This document shows, in pieces, positions 46,512 to 57,005 of a stretch of 64,000 nt of DNA. Source of the DNA: Advenella incenata (GTDB lineage Bacteria > Pseudomonadota > Gammaproteobacteria > Burkholderiales > Burkholderiaceae_B); the NCBI RefSeq assembly GCF_004217095.1, contig NZ_SHKO01000001.1, positions 1,240,001-1,304,000 on the forward strand. The letters are read 5' to 3'. Each line of letters begins with the position of its first letter. Within the stretch, counting starts at the first letter, position 1. A model generated the notes under the pieces. It saw nothing but the letters and a program-made list of their open reading frames with translations, was not told where the DNA came from and ran no database searches. Position numbers and translations under genes: made by a program.

Positions 46512-47666
46512 TCACAATACTGCGTTGCCCCAGTCATTGGCCACCACAAAGCCGCGATGTACTTCCGTGTACACCTGTCCGGAAGACGCCTGCGGCAGTT
46601 GCCCGGTCCCGGTTTCGGGCACAAGCACCGGCGCAGCAGACGACCGCCCTGTTGCGAGCGGTGCCGGTGCGCCTGTGGCGCTGACTGTTGCGCCAACGCT
46701 CGACGGGGCCAAGGCAACGATTAACAGCCCTGGTTTTGGGCCAGTCACTGAAACGTCTGAACCGAACCAGGCTTCAAGTTGTGCCAGAAGCGCGGTGGCC
46801 TCAAGCGTGTCGGCGACATCTGCCTGGTGCGGCGATAGCCATTGCATACGCGATAGAATGCGCCAGCGCAGCGTGCCTGCGCCTGCACTGGTTTGCCGAG
46901 CGAGGCGCTTTGCAAAATCGGCTTGCGTCAGCCACCAGCCCTTTGGGTGCAGAGGGTTGAGCATCGCCCGGGTGGCCGGTTCGGCAAGGACATAATCGTC
47001 CCAGCGCTCGCCATGCAAGGGGTAGAACAGCCAGCCCTTGACATACGCTGCAGCGGCGTCGACTCGCAGGCCAAGTTGTCGGGTGACCTGTGGCATGGCG
47101 GACAGCGGCAACTGCCGATTGCGTAATTTTGCGGTTTTGCGGGCCAGCGTATCGCGCTGTTGCGGGCCGACGAACCGGTCGGCGTCCTGGATCCGGCTTG
47201 CCTGCGGCACATAAAGATAATATTTGACGGCCAGCTCCCAGTGCCACACCAGGTTGTTGCTGCGATCGCACCAGATATAGTCAAGCTCGCCAATGGTCTG
47301 CCGCCTGGTGCGAGGGGCTGGGGAAACGGTAATGTGGATGGGTGTATGGTGCGCCAGCAGTTCAATGCTGTCGGCATGCTGCAAGGCGGTATGCAGCAGG
47401 GCTTCGGCATAGAGCCCAAGCCGGCGGTAGTGTGCGCCAAAATCGCTGGCGAGGGCCTCGGGCGCATTGCCTTCATTGCCTTGCTGCTGCAGCCAGCGGT
47501 CAATCTCGCGCAGCGCGGTGGGCGGCCAGCTTGCCAGTGGCAGATCTGCCGCTGGCGCCAACAGATCCGGCGCATGCGTCAGCCAATGAAGATCATGCCA
47601 GGCCTGGCTACGCTGCCCGGGTTTTATCTCAGGAACGGTAGTCTGCGTTGATGCTGACGTACTCAT
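46512..47666 (-). CDS. DUF1853 family protein
   Basis: A 384-residue protein of unknown function. Family-like segments are [24 protein letters not shown] near residue 130, [10 protein letters not shown] near 172 and HPKGWWL near 240, and the C-terminus [10 protein letters not shown]. Near residues 318-362 there is a low-complexity stretch rich in Ala, Pro, Ser and Thr that looks like a linker or insertion. The start (MSTSAST) overlaps the end of argJ by 38 bp in another frame, so the two are translationally linked. Confidence 0.75.
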   Translation of the reverse strand: MSTSASTQTTVPEIKPGQRSQAWHDLHWLTHAPDLLAPAADLPLASWPPTALREIDRWLQQQGNEGNAPEALASDFGAHYRRLGLYAEALLHTALQHADSIELLAHHTPIHITVSPAPRTRRQTIGELDYIWCDRSNNLVWHWELAVKYYLYVPQASRIQDADRFVGPQQRDTLARKTAKLRNRQLPLSAMPQVTRQLGLRVDAAAAYVKGWLFYPLHGERWDDYVLAEPATRAMLNPLHPKGWWLTQADFAKRLARQTSAGAGTLRWRILSRMQWLSPHQADVADTLEATALLAQLEAWFGSDVSVTGPKPGLLIVALAPSSVGATVSATGAPAPLATGRSSAAPVLVPETGTGQLPQASSGQVYTEVHRGFVVANDWGNAVL

Positions 47667-48855
47667 GCGAGAAGTCGCAACTGTATACCGTTTCCGATAC
47701 ATTGCCGCGGCCGAGCGCTACACGCACCAGAATCTCGGGCTGCTGCATGACGCGCTGGCCGTCTTCCTCGAGGTAGTCAGGATTGCGGCCGCCGCCGGTG
47801 GCAACCAGCACATCGTCAAGCCACAGGCGCAGGGCGGTTACATTTAGGTCATCGACGCCGGCGTAACCGATGGCGGCCAGAATGCGACCCAGGTTCGGAT
47901 CCGATGCATAGAAGGCGGTTTTGACCAGCGGGGAGTGCGCGATCGCGTAAGCAATTTTTAGCGCAGTCTGGCTGCTTTCGGCCTCTTCTACCTGGATGGT
48001 GATGAATTTGGTGGCGCCTTCGGCGTCTCGCACAATTTTTTGCGCCAACTCGCGGGCGACTTCAATCAGCTCTGCCTTGATGGTCTGGTAATGCGGACTT
48101 TGAGCGTCCTGTACCTGTATGCCGCTTTGACCTGTCGCGATCACAATGAAAGAGTCATTGGTCGAGGTGTCCCCGTCTACCGTGATACGGTTAAAAGAGC
48201 GGTTGGCAATATCCTTGACCAGCTCTTTGAGCAGTGTCGGGGCGATTTCCGCGTCGGTCGCAACAAAGCCCAGCATGGTGGCCATATTTGGGCGAATCAT
48301 GCCAGCGCCTTTGCTGATGCCGGTAATGCTCACTTTACGCCCGTCCAGTGTCAGTTGCCTTGAACAGATTTTGGGCAGCGTATCGGTGGTCATGATGCTG
48401 TGCGCTGCCTTGAGCCAGGCAATTTTTTCCAGGGACCGGATGCACTGAGGCAACGCTGCTGTAATCTTGTCTACCGGCAGGGGCTCAAGAATAACCCCTG
48501 TTGAAAATGGCAGGATTTCTTCTTCCAGCAGGCCCAGTTCCTTGGACAGCACGCGGCAGGTCTCAAAGGCGCGTTCCAGGCCGTCGGCGCCGGTGCCGGC
48601 ATTTGCATTGCCGGTATTGATGACCAGGGCACGCATGGCATTGCTTTTGGCCAGGCGCGATTCACAGATTTGCACCGGGGCGGCTCTGAAACGGTTGCGG
48701 GTAAAAACGCCGGCAACTGAGGTGCCTGGCGTGAATTTGAATAATGTGAGGTCATCACGGCCGGGCTTTTTGATCCCGGCTTGCGCAATGCCAATTTCAA
48801 CCCCTGCTACCGGATAAATAGCTGATTCGTCAGGTATATTTAAGTTTACAGCCAT
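47629..48855 (-). CDS. argJ: Bifunctional ornithine acetyltransferase / N-acetylglutamate synthase
   Basis: Recycles the acetyl group in arginine synthesis; 408 residues. The autocleavage site is visible as [16 protein letters not shown] (near residue 180-195), with the Thr that becomes the new N-terminal nucleophile of the beta chain. NTGNANAGTG near residue 80 and the C-terminal [15 protein letters not shown] are also typical. It precedes the DUF1853 gene with an overlap. Confidence 0.95.
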   Translation of the reverse strand: MAVNLNIPDESAIYPVAGVEIGIAQAGIKKPGRDDLTLFKFTPGTSVAGVFTRNRFRAAPVQICESRLAKSNAMRALVINTGNANAGTGADGLERAFETCRVLSKELGLLEEEILPFSTGVILEPLPVDKITAALPQCIRSLEKIAWLKAAHSIMTTDTLPKICSRQLTLDGRKVSITGISKGAGMIRPNMATMLGFVATDAEIAPTLLKELVKDIANRSFNRITVDGDTSTNDSFIVIATGQSGIQVQDAQSPHYQTIKAELIEVARELAQKIVRDAEGATKFITIQVEEAESSQTALKIAYAIAHSPLVKTAFYASDPNLGRILAAIGYAGVDDLNVTALRLWLDDVLVATGGGRNPDYLEEDGQRVMQQPEILVRVALGRGNVSETVYSCDFSHEYVSINADYRS

Positions 48856-49064
48856 ACAGCTTCAACACCTTTAACATATTATGGATAACCCTGAGTGTAG
48901 CGTCTTTTTTATTTCACATTGAGAAAACCGGGATATCTGGAAAAAAATTCTCAGCGGGCCCGGCATGGCGTTTTCCCTGTGCCAGACACGGAAACTGGGC
49001 CTGCCGGGGATTGGGCACCGGATCGATGGCGCGGGGCGCGCAAGCGATCGGGTGCCGTTTATTG

Positions 49065-50342
49065 CTATATCAGTGAAAAGGCGCGAGCGGCTGCATCCAG
49101 CGTTTTTTCCAGAATTTCGTCGCTATGCATGGCCGAGACAAAACCGGCTTCAAAAGCCGATGGCGCCAGATGAACGCCATTGTCCAGCATGCCATGGAAA
49201 AAGACCTTGAAGGCGTCATGGTTGACGTCGGACACCTGCGCGAAAGTGGTGGGAACGGTTTCGCGGAAATACAGGCCGAACATGCCACCGACCGAGTCGG
49301 CGCAGAATGCGACGCCTGCGGCTGCGGCCTTTTCCTGCAGGCCGGCAACCAATTTGGCCGATTGTGTCTGCAGGTGCTCGTAGAAACCGGGGCGCGACAG
49401 TATTTCAAGTGTGATAAGACCGGCGGCGACGGATACCGGGTTGCCCGACAGCGTGCCTGCCTGATAGACCGGTCCCAGCGGCGCAATCTGGTCCATAATG
49501 TCGGCGCGGCCACCGAAGGCGCCCACGGGCATGCCCCCGCCAATGACTTTAGCCAGTGTGGTCAGGTCGGGCGTTACGCCCGACAGGCCCTGTACCCCCT
49601 GCGGGCCAGCGCGAAAGCCCGTCATGACTTCGTCGAAAATCAGCAGTGCACCATATTCCGTGCACAATGCGCGCAGGCCGGCCAGGAATCCTTCTACCGG
49701 CTTGATCAGGTTCATATTGCCGGCTATCGGTTCAACAATAATGCAGGCAATCTCGGGGCCGAATTCGGCAAATGCAGCCTTGACCGCATCCAGGTCGTTA
49801 TAGTCAAGTACCAGCGTATGCGCGACGAATTCGGCCGGTACGCCGGCAGAGGTCGGATTGCCAAAAGTCAGCAGCCCCGAGCCGGCCTTGACCAGCAGAC
49901 TATCGGCGTGGCCATGGTAGCAGCCTTCGAATTTGATGATCTTATTGCGACCGGTGGCGCCACGGGCCAGGCGAATGGCGCTCATGGTCGCTTCGGTCCC
50001 CGAGCTGACCAGGCGGACCTTTTCAATGGACGGGATACGCGAAATAATCGCTTCGGCCAGTAAAGATTCGGCCTCGGTCGGCGCACCGAAAGACAGGCCT
50101 GATTCTGCGGCCCGCTGCACCGCCTGAACAACTTCCGGGTGCGCATGGCCAACAATGGCCGGACCCCAGGAGCCCAGGTAATCAATATATTGTTTGCCAT
50201 CGGCATCCCAGATATAAGCATCTTTTGCCTTGCTGATAAAGCGCGGCGTGCCGCCTACCGAGCGGAACGCCCGTACCGGCGAATTGACACCACCAGGAAT
50301 GGATTTAAGGGCACGTTTAAAGAGAACTTCGTTCTGGGACAT
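49065..50342 (-). CDS. hemL: Glutamate-1-semialdehyde 2,1-aminomutase
   Basis: PLP enzyme that makes 5-aminolevulinate for heme and siroheme; 425 residues, as in E. coli. It starts [25 protein letters not shown], has the PLP-site loop [15 protein letters not shown] near residue 121 and FDEVMTGFR near 244. [11 protein letters not shown] near 274 follows the catalytic Lys (LAKVIGGG). The chosen ATG lacks a strong ribosome binding site, but upstream sequence in frame shows no homology. It lies 99 bp after thiE. Confidence 0.95.
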   Translation of the reverse strand: MSQNEVLFKRALKSIPGGVNSPVRAFRSVGGTPRFISKAKDAYIWDADGKQYIDYLGSWGPAIVGHAHPEVVQAVQRAAESGLSFGAPTEAESLLAEAIISRIPSIEKVRLVSSGTEATMSAIRLARGATGRNKIIKFEGCYHGHADSLLVKAGSGLLTFGNPTSAGVPAEFVAHTLVLDYNDLDAVKAAFAEFGPEIACIIVEPIAGNMNLIKPVEGFLAGLRALCTEYGALLIFDEVMTGFRAGPQGVQGLSGVTPDLTTLAKVIGGGMPVGAFGGRADIMDQIAPLGPVYQAGTLSGNPVSVAAGLITLEILSRPGFYEHLQTQSAKLVAGLQEKAAAAGVAFCADSVGGMFGLYFRETVPTTFAQVSDVNHDAFKVFFHGMLDNGVHLAPSAFEAGFVSAMHSDEILEKTLDAAARAFSLI

Positions 50343-50441
50343 AATGAAATCTTTATCTGAAAAATGAGTGAAAAAGGAGCCGATTGTGTCAGGGCTTGTT
50401 GCGGGCGGCGCCGCAGACATGACCAGGCGGGAAAAAGCCAA

Positions 50442-51113
50442 TCATGACGATGGCGAGGCACGCTGCTCAAACAGCGACGCGTAATAGGCAGCGGCGCTGC
50501 GGATATCCGGTTCGCCGAACAGGCCGGTGATGACTGCAATGCTATCGGCGCCGGCCTCTACCGCCAGATGGGCATTTTGCCTGTTGATTCCGCCAATCCC
50601 GACCATTGCCGGCTTGCGCTGCGCACCCGCCGGTTTTCTTACTGCCTGAAACAGCGACAACGGTGCACGGACAGCGTCGGGCTTGACCATGGAAGGAAAA
50701 AGCGCACCAAAGGCGATGTAATCTGCCTGCTCCTGCATGGCGCTGTCGGCCAGTTCCAGGCTGTCATAGCAGGAAACGCCGATCAGCAAGGGCGCCTGAG
50801 CCCGTTGTTGCAATTGTGCACGAACGGTTGCGATGGCTGCATCGTTTTTGCCCAGATGAACGCCATCTGCATCCAGCTCAAGGGCCAGTTGCCAGTCGTC
50901 ATTGACAATGAACAGCACGCCGGTTGCACGACAGATCGCCCGCAGTGACGCAGCGATCGTGCGCGCCTGTTCAGGCGGCATGGTTTTCTGTCGCCACTGC
51001 AGCACTCGCATGCCGCCTTCGCAGGCCAGTGCAACGGCCTGTTGCAGGCGCTCGGCGTCATGCCATTCGGGCGTAATGCCGTAGAGACCGGAGGGAAAAG
51101 TGTTTGCTGTCAT
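50442..51113 (-). CDS. thiE: Thiamine-phosphate synthase
   Basis: Joins HMP pyrophosphate with the thiazole phosphate; 223 residues. Barrel motifs are present: LQWRQKTM near residue 38, IVNDDWQLALELDADGVHLGKND near 69, GVSCYDS near 112 and GIGGINRQNA near 170. It is the second gene of thiD-thiE-hemL. A second ThiE-like domain is fused to a Nudix enzyme at 5029-6003; this one looks the complete catalytic form. Confidence 0.92.
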   Translation of the reverse strand: MTANTFPSGLYGITPEWHDAERLQQAVALACEGGMRVLQWRQKTMPPEQARTIAASLRAICRATGVLFIVNDDWQLALELDADGVHLGKNDAAIATVRAQLQQRAQAPLLIGVSCYDSLELADSAMQEQADYIAFGALFPSMVKPDAVRAPLSLFQAVRKPAGAQRKPAMVGIGGINRQNAHLAVEAGADSIAVITGLFGEPDIRSAAAYYASLFEQRASPSS

Positions 51114-51205
51114 TGCGCTGTTATGCCTGGAGGAATGCAGTTATCTATAAGAAGTATAGCGAGAAAGCGCTGACGGTTGTCCGCAACGCTGTATCAGCCA
51201 GAGGA

Positions 51206-52015
51206 TCAGGGCTTTTGCAGCCTTTGCGCAATCAGCTTGCTCATGCCCAGCTTGCGCCCGTCGGCCAGCGCCTTGTGGGCGTAGGTAATGGCATGCTCGC
51301 AGGCCAGGGGCAATGCCTGGCCCCGCGTCAGTTCGCAGGCGAGGGCAGCGCTGATCATATCGCCTGCTTCAGATTGTCCGGCCAGCGGGAAAAAGCCAAA
51401 AGCAAGACTGCGATCGCCGCCTTCGAGCAAGACATGCTGATGGACGTCGTCTGGGGAAGGGCAAAACAGCGCCAGGCAGGATTTTGCCCCTGCTGCCAGA
51501 ATGGCTTCGAGCACCATCGGGATCGGGTTCTCGTCGTCATGGTCGTCTTCGGGGGCCCATAAGTTCAGGTAACTGCAGTCGACGACAACGCAGCTGGCCT
51601 GTGGGATAAGGGTTTCCCAGGTCGCCTGCAGCAAGGCTTCGATCTCGTCATCGGAGCTGTCTTCAATGACTGATGCGTATTGCGGTCCAAGATACAAAAC
51701 GAGTGGGACGCTGTCATAATCGGCGGCTATTTGCGCAATCACACTGACATGGTCTGGGCTGTACAGGCCGCCGGCCCGGATGGCATGTACCGGGATGTCC
51801 TCAAGCAGGCAGCGCGCCTGATTGTCCAGGATTTCTTCGGAAATGGGATGGATTTCCTCTATGACACCGGTGTCCTGGACTGTAATGGCGGTCAGCGCGG
51901 TGACCGCCTGGCAACCGAATTGCGCGGCCGTCAGAACATCGCCGGCAAGTCCGGAGCGTCCGGTTGGATCCAGATGGTTGAAAAACAGCACTGCAGGGGC
52001 ATGATCAGGGGACAC
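51206..52015 (-). CDS. thiD: Hydroxymethylpyrimidine/phosphomethylpyrimidine kinase-like protein
   Basis: A 269-residue ribokinase-like protein in the thiD position next to thiE. The N-terminal NHLDPTGRSGLAGDVLTAAQFGCQ corresponds to the ThiD DPSGGAGIQADLKT region, and TAITVQDT follows. The C-terminal anion-hole region reads SEAGDMISAALA, where typical ThiD has a GTGCTLSAA-like motif, so the active site is atypical. It is rich in acidic residues near 155-165 (PEDDHDDENP). Starts at GTG. Divergent from the rubredoxin gene. Confidence 0.78.
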   Translation of the reverse strand: MSPDHAPAVLFFNHLDPTGRSGLAGDVLTAAQFGCQAVTALTAITVQDTGVIEEIHPISEEILDNQARCLLEDIPVHAIRAGGLYSPDHVSVIAQIAADYDSVPLVLYLGPQYASVIEDSSDDEIEALLQATWETLIPQASCVVVDCSYLNLWAPEDDHDDENPIPMVLEAILAAGAKSCLALFCPSPDDVHQHVLLEGGDRSLAFGFFPLAGQSEAGDMISAALACELTRGQALPLACEHAITYAHKALADGRKLGMSKLIAQRLQKP

Positions 52016-52222
52016 GAGGCGTCTTAAGCGAAAAACAAAAGCGGTGAAAATTGCCGGTGCAAAAAAAGCACGGCGCGGTTTTTGGGAAATCGGGCCAAAG
52101 GTATCATTTTAAATTAAAATGGGTACTAAAGCGTGCGCAGGCATGTTTTCGGGAACAAGCCCGACGGGCCTGTTCCATCCGATTCGTGAAGTTACATTTG
52201 AATGTTAGGAAATAACCGTATT

Positions 52223-52387
52223 ATGCGTACCTGGATGTGTTTAATTTGTGGTTGGGTTTATGATGAGGAAACCGGCGTTCCCGAAGAGGGCATTGCGCCG
52301 GGTACCAAATGGGAAGACGTTCCCCCCAACTGGGTCTGTCCTGAATGCGGTGCGCGCAAGGAAGACTTTGAAATGATGGAAATCTGA
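52223..52387 (+). CDS. Rubredoxin
   Basis: A 54-residue electron carrier with a single iron held by four Cys in CLICG (near residue 6) and CPECG (near residue 39), and the usual WVYDEETG and PPNWVCPECG segments. I chose the second in-frame ATG, which gives the standard length; the first (52202) would add seven residues. A perfect palindrome CATTTTAA-A-TTAAAATG at 52105-52121 lies in the promoter region shared with thiD. Confidence 0.94.
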   Translation: MRTWMCLICGWVYDEETGVPEEGIAPGTKWEDVPPNWVCPECGARKEDFEMMEI

Positions 52388-52411
52388 CGCGCATCCACAA
52401 AAGGAAGGACC

Positions 52412-52993
52412 ATGACCGAAGACGAAGACAAAAAAGAATCTGAATTTGTCAGTATGGCGAACCAGTTCCTTATGGCCATGCCTTCTCAGACATCCGATAT
52501 TTTCGAAGGTGGCGTGGTATATGTTTGTGAACATTCCGAAGACGGTGCGCTGGGCCTGTTGCTGAACCGGCCCACCGACCTGTCGGTGGAGCAGTTGCTG
52601 GAACGGCTGGAGCTGGAAGTCAACGCCGACCTGGCTGCGCAGACCGTATTTTATGGTGGGCCGGTCCAGACTGATCGTGGTTTTGTGCTGCATCACCCGG
52701 CAGGCCATTATCGTTCCAGTGTCGTGCTGGGCGACATGGCGCTGACCACCTCGCGCGACGTGCTGGAAGACCTGGCGCGGGGCGAAGGTCCGCAGCAAAT
52801 CTTTATCACGCTGGGATATGCCGGCTGGTCTGCGGGTCAGCTGGAGCAGGAAATCGCCGCCAATACCTGGCTCAATGTCAACGCAGACCGCAATATCATT
52901 TTCAACAAGCGAGCGGCTGACCGTTACACCGCAGCGCTGGCGCTGCTTGGCATCGAACCTGCTGCATTGTCCGGTGATGCCGGCCATGCCTGA
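52412..52993 (+). CDS. yqgE: UPF0301 family protein YqgE
   Basis: A 193-residue protein of the YqgE/AlgH family, with the typical FLMAMPSQTSDIFEGGVVYVCEHSEDGALGLLLNRPT near residue 15 and GPVQTDRGFVLHHP near residue 81. The molecular function is not established. AGGAAGGA precedes the ATG. Its end overlaps the ruvX start by 8 bp, the usual pairing in proteobacteria. Confidence 0.93.
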   Translation: MTEDEDKKESEFVSMANQFLMAMPSQTSDIFEGGVVYVCEHSEDGALGLLLNRPTDLSVEQLLERLELEVNADLAAQTVFYGGPVQTDRGFVLHHPAGHYRSSVVLGDMALTTSRDVLEDLARGEGPQQIFITLGYAGWSAGQLEQEIAANTWLNVNADRNIIFNKRAADRYTAALALLGIEPAALSGDAGHA

Positions 52994-53381
52994 AGAAACC
53001 CTGCTGGCGTTCGATGCCGGCATGAAAAAAACCGGCGTGGCCCTGGGCAATACCTTGACGCGACAGGCGCGCCCTTTGTGCATCATCCGCGAGGTGACGC
53101 GCGATGGGCGCTTTGCCCGTATTGCTGCATTGCTGCATGAATGGCAGCCCGAAAGGGTGGTGGTGGGTCTGCCGCTAACCAGCGCGGGCGACGAGCAGCC
53201 AGCTTCCAAATTTGCCCGGCGCTTTGCCAACCAGTTGTACGGCCGCTTTGGCCTGCAGGTCGAGCTGGTGGACGAACGCGGTTCCAGCATGGAAGCGCAG
53301 GCGATTCTTGGCAACAATGAAGAAGATGATGCCGTGGCAGCCGCAGTTATTCTTCAACGCTATCTGGATAGCTTAAAATAA
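52986..53381 (+). CDS. ruvX: RuvX/YqgF-type RNase H-like nuclease
   Basis: A 131-residue RNase H-fold protein linked to 16S rRNA 5' maturation and recombination. Conserved acidic positions are present: AFDAGMKKTGVALG near residue 9, VDERGSSMEAQ near 95 and EDDAVAAAVILQRYL near 113. The start was chosen because it aligns with the family; the frame is open upstream inside yqgE. Confidence 0.92.
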   Translation: MPEETLLAFDAGMKKTGVALGNTLTRQARPLCIIREVTRDGRFARIAALLHEWQPERVVVGLPLTSAGDEQPASKFARRFANQLYGRFGLQVELVDERGSSMEAQAILGNNEEDDAVAAAVILQRYLDSLK

Positions 53382-53426
53382 CGGCATCTTTGATAACGGC
53401 ACTTTTGCCAACAGGATAGGAAAACC

Positions 53427-53951
53427 ATGACAGGCAGCCTGCCCAGCGCCGAAGAACTTTACGCGCATCTGAAAGACGCCCTGAGCGAAAAGCTACAGGG
53501 CACCGACCCGGCCAACACTTATCTAGTGGGTATTTATTCAGGGGGCGCCTGGCTGGCACGGCGACTCTGTGGCGATCTGAATCTGCCCAATCAGCCGGGC
53601 ACGCTCAATACCAGCCTGCATCGCGACGACTTCAGTCGCATCGGGCTGCATTCGCAAACGCAGCCAAGTCACGTACCGTTCGAGGTCGAAGGCGCGCACA
53701 TCTTTCTGATCGACGATATTCTCTTTACCGGCCGCACAATCCGGGCAGCGCTCAATGAGCTGTACGATTATGGCCGGCCGGCTTCGGTTCGCCTTGGCGT
53801 GCTGATCGACCGGGGCGGCCGCGAGCTGCCCATTGCGCCCGACATCTGCGGCGGCGTGCTGCCGTTGCCGCGCGGCAGCAATTATGTTCTGGCTGCCGAT
53901 GATGATTCCCGTTTTACCCTGACCATGGAAGAGGAACCACGCCATGTTTAA
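53427..53951 (+). CDS. pyrR: PyrR-like uracil phosphoribosyltransferase / regulator
   Basis: A 174-residue phosphoribosyltransferase-fold protein with the PRPP loop [16 protein letters not shown] near residue 93 and [12 protein letters not shown] near 129. In Gram-positive bacteria PyrR is an RNA-binding attenuator of pyr genes; in proteobacteria its regulatory role is less clear. It overlaps pyrB by 8 bp. No obvious PyrR-binding anti-antiterminator was seen in the 45 bp before it. Confidence 0.9.
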   Translation: MTGSLPSAEELYAHLKDALSEKLQGTDPANTYLVGIYSGGAWLARRLCGDLNLPNQPGTLNTSLHRDDFSRIGLHSQTQPSHVPFEVEGAHIFLIDDILFTGRTIRAALNELYDYGRPASVRLGVLIDRGGRELPIAPDICGGVLPLPRGSNYVLAADDDSRFTLTMEEEPRHV

Positions 53952-54897
53952 CCCGCAATTGAACCGGCATGGCGAGCTGACCCATCTGCTGTCAACCGAG
54001 GGTCTGCCGCGCGACATTCTGACCCACATCCTGGATACGGCCCAGACATTCGTGCCCATGGCTGAACGCGACATCAAAAAGGTGCCGCTGCTGCGCGGCA
54101 AAAGCGTGTTCAATCTGTTTTTTGAAAACTCCACCCGCACCCGTACCACATTTGAAATAGCCGCCAAACGGCTCTCGGCTGACGTCTATAACCTGAACAT
54201 CAATGTATCGTCTACCGCCAAAGGCGAGTCGCTGCTCGATACCATCAGTAATCTGACGGCCATGCAGGCCGATATTTTTGTCGTGCGGCATGAAGCCAGC
54301 GGCGCCCCTTATCTTATTGCCCGCAACGTTGAACCGCATATCCACGTTATCAATGCGGGAGACGGACGCCATGCGCACCCCACGCAAGGCTTGCTGGACA
54401 TGTACACCATCCGACATTTCAAGAAGGATTTTTCCGGGTTGACGGTGGCCATCGTGGGCGATATTTTACATTCCCGGGTAGCACGGTCCGACATTCACGC
54501 CCTGACCACGCTGGGCGCGGCCGAAGTGCGCGCCATCGGTCCGCTCACGCTGCTGCCGGGCGGGCTTGAACAAATGGGCGTCAAGGTGTTCACCGATATG
54601 CGAGAAGGCCTGCGGGATGTGGATGTGGTCATGGTGCTGCGCTTGCAGAACGAGCGCATGAAGGGCGCATTGCTGCCGTCTTCGCAGGAATATTTCAAGC
54701 ATTACGGATTGACCCACGAAAAGCTGGCCTATGCCAAGCCGGATGCCATCGTCATGCACCCGGGCCCCATGAATCGCGGGGTAGAAATTGATTCTGCCGT
54801 CGCGGACGGACCACAGGCGGTTATTCTCAATCAGGTAACGTTCGGGATTGCTGTAAGAATGGCAGTCATGAGCATCGTAGCTGGAGCTTCTCAGTGA
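53944..54897 (+). CDS. pyrB: Aspartate carbamoyltransferase catalytic subunit
   Basis: Commits carbamoyl phosphate and aspartate to pyrimidine synthesis; 317 residues. The carbamoyl-phosphate loop [12 protein letters not shown] lies near residue 58, [11 protein letters not shown] near 145, and [10 protein letters not shown] near 277. Followed by an inactive-looking dihydroorotase with a GTGA overlap and no pyrI, which is the class A layout known from Pseudomonas. Confidence 0.96.
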   Translation: MFNPQLNRHGELTHLLSTEGLPRDILTHILDTAQTFVPMAERDIKKVPLLRGKSVFNLFFENSTRTRTTFEIAAKRLSADVYNLNINVSSTAKGESLLDTISNLTAMQADIFVVRHEASGAPYLIARNVEPHIHVINAGDGRHAHPTQGLLDMYTIRHFKKDFSGLTVAIVGDILHSRVARSDIHALTTLGAAEVRAIGPLTLLPGGLEQMGVKVFTDMREGLRDVDVVMVLRLQNERMKGALLPSSQEYFKHYGLTHEKLAYAKPDAIVMHPGPMNRGVEIDSAVADGPQAVILNQVTFGIAVRMAVMSIVAGASQ

Positions 54898-56186
54898 AAA
54901 TAGTAATTAAAGGTGGCCGGCTGCTTGACCCGGCTTCCGGTACGGACCAGACCGGTAATCTTTATATCGCAGCCGGACGCATTGTTGGCATGGGCCAGGA
55001 ACCGGACGGATTTGAATCGGCACGCACCATTGATGCCACCGGCAAACTGGTCATTCCCGGCCTGATCGACCTTGCTGTCCGTCTGCGCGAACCCGGCTTT
55101 GAGCATCGGGCAACGCTGGAGTCGGAAATGCAGGCCGCGCTCGCAGGTGGCGTCACCAGCCTGGTGTTGCCGCCAGATACCGAACCGGCACTGGATGAAC
55201 CCGGTCTGGTCGAAATGCTTAAGCATCGCGCCCGCCAGTTGCATCAGGCCAATCTGTATCCCTTGGGTGCAATGACCAATCGCCTTGAAGGCAAAATCAT
55301 TACCGAAATGGCCGAGCTGACCGAAGCCGGTTGCATTGCCTTTTCCCAAGCCTCACTGCCACTGATCGATACCGGCGTTCTGCTGCGCAGCATGCAGTAC
55401 GCGAAAACCTATGGCTACACCTTGTGGCTCACACCGCTGGAAGCTTCCCTGTCCAAGGGCGTGGCGGCCAGCGGGCCCTTTGCCTCGCGTCTGGGGCTGG
55501 TGGGCGTGCCGGAGCAGGCAGAAACGATTGCGCTGCATACCCTGTTCGAATTGCAAAAAGTCACGGGCACCCGCCTGCATATATGCCGCCTGTCCAGCGC
55601 AGCCGGGATTGCACTGGTGCGCCAGGCCAAGGCGCAGGGCCTGCCGGTCACCTGCGATGTATCGCTCAATCATCTGCACCTGACAGACCTGGATATCGGC
55701 TTTTTCGACAGCAATTATCGGCTGGATCCGCCCTTGCGCGGCCAGCGGGACCGTGACGCGATTCGTGCCGGGCTTGCCGATGGAACAATTGACGCCGTCT
55801 GCTCGGATCATACGCCGGTGGATGACGATGGCAAGCTGATGCCCTTTGCCGAGGCCGAGCCAGGCGCTACGGGCGTAGAGTTGCTGTTCTCACTGGTGGT
55901 CAAATGGGCCCAGGAAGAAAAACTGTCACTGGTACAGGCGCTGGGACTCATTACCACCGGGCCTGCCGCCATTCTGAAAGCGGGCGCGCCGTCATTGCCG
56001 GGCTGCGGCACGCTCTCTGTGGGCGCGCCGGCCGATATCGCCATTGCGGATGCCGACGCTGCCTGGACAGTGGGGCGCGACACGCTGCTTAGCCAAAGCG
56101 CACATACGCCCTTTGTCGGTTATGAACTGCCCGGCAAAATTGTCATGACGCTGGTCAGTGGTCGCAGCGTGTGGGAGTCTGTGTGA
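54894..56186 (+). CDS. pyrC': Dihydroorotase-like protein PyrC' (probably catalytically inactive)
   Basis: A 430-residue amidohydrolase-fold protein. Where active dihydroorotases have the metal-binding HxH (DxHVHLREPG), this one reads [10 protein letters not shown], so both His are lost. The later His positions are also changed: [11 protein letters not shown] where HIS is usual, and [10 protein letters not shown] where HH is usual. The last Asp in CSDHTP is kept. This is the signature of PyrC', which in Pseudomonas serves as a structural partner of PyrB. A functional dihydroorotase should lie elsewhere. Start GTG overlaps the pyrB stop by 4 bp. Confidence 0.92.
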   Translation: MKIVIKGGRLLDPASGTDQTGNLYIAAGRIVGMGQEPDGFESARTIDATGKLVIPGLIDLAVRLREPGFEHRATLESEMQAALAGGVTSLVLPPDTEPALDEPGLVEMLKHRARQLHQANLYPLGAMTNRLEGKIITEMAELTEAGCIAFSQASLPLIDTGVLLRSMQYAKTYGYTLWLTPLEASLSKGVAASGPFASRLGLVGVPEQAETIALHTLFELQKVTGTRLHICRLSSAAGIALVRQAKAQGLPVTCDVSLNHLHLTDLDIGFFDSNYRLDPPLRGQRDRDAIRAGLADGTIDAVCSDHTPVDDDGKLMPFAEAEPGATGVELLFSLVVKWAQEEKLSLVQALGLITTGPAAILKAGAPSLPGCGTLSVGAPADIAIADADAAWTVGRDTLLSQSAHTPFVGYELPGKIVMTLVSGRSVWESV

Positions 56187-56932
56187 TCGCGTATTTACGG
56201 TTTTTTGTCAGAGCGATCTTTCTGATTCTGCTGTTACTTTCGGGGCTCCTGACGGCCGCTATCGCATTGCCGTTCATGAATCGACCGGTGCAGGATGCCG
56301 TGACCAAAGCCTGGTCATGTTGCCTGATGCTTGTTTGCGGCGTCAAAGTGGTGCGCCATGGCACGCCGATCATGAGCGGCCCTGTCTTGTGGGTTGCCAA
56401 TCATGTGTCATGGATTGATATTTTTATTCTGAACAGCTGGCGGGCCACGTCTTTTATCGCCAAACAGGAAATCCGCAGATGGCCCGTGATCGGCTGGCTG
56501 GTGGCCCGGGTGGGCACGGTGTTTATCGACAGAGGGCAGCGTCAGGCTATTGGCCGGGTCAGTGAGAGTATGAAGCGGCTGTTCGAGCGCAATATCTGCG
56601 TCGGATTGTTCCCTGAAGGCACGACCTCCGATGGCCTGGACGTCAAGCCATTTAGTACCAGTCTATTTGAGCCCGCCATGCGTGCCCATGTGGCGATTCA
56701 ACCGGTCGCATTGGTGTTCTGGTATGAAGGTCAGCGCAGCGGGAAAATGGCTTTCATCGGCGATCAGACCCTGATTGGCAATATCTGGGTTCTGCTCAGC
56801 GCCAGGCATGTCTGCGTTGAGGTTTATTGTCTGCCCGCGGTCACGCAAAATGGTCAGCCATCGCCATTGGGTCGCGCCGAATTGGCAGCACAAGTGCGTG
56901 ACGCCATTCGGGCCAAAGTGGCTCAGGGCTAG
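56183..56932 (+). CDS. plsC: 1-acyl-sn-glycerol-3-phosphate acyltransferase
   Basis: Makes phosphatidic acid at the inner membrane; 249 residues from a GTG that overlaps the pyrC' stop (GTGA) and has GGGAG upstream. An N-terminal helix (residues 5-32) is followed by the acyltransferase motifs NHVSWID (HX4D, near residue 69) and FPEGTTSDG near 143. Co-transcribed with pyr genes. Convergent with apaH. Confidence 0.9.
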   Translation: MIAYLRFFVRAIFLILLLLSGLLTAAIALPFMNRPVQDAVTKAWSCCLMLVCGVKVVRHGTPIMSGPVLWVANHVSWIDIFILNSWRATSFIAKQEIRRWPVIGWLVARVGTVFIDRGQRQAIGRVSESMKRLFERNICVGLFPEGTTSDGLDVKPFSTSLFEPAMRAHVAIQPVALVFWYEGQRSGKMAFIGDQTLIGNIWVLLSARHVCVEVYCLPAVTQNGQPSPLGRAELAAQVRDAIRAKVAQG

Positions 56933-57005
56933 ATGCGTATGTTCTGGCAGGGGGCAGCTCCTGCCGGTTGCGGCGAGATTGCTGCGCTTGCGTGTGCGTA
57001 GTCGC

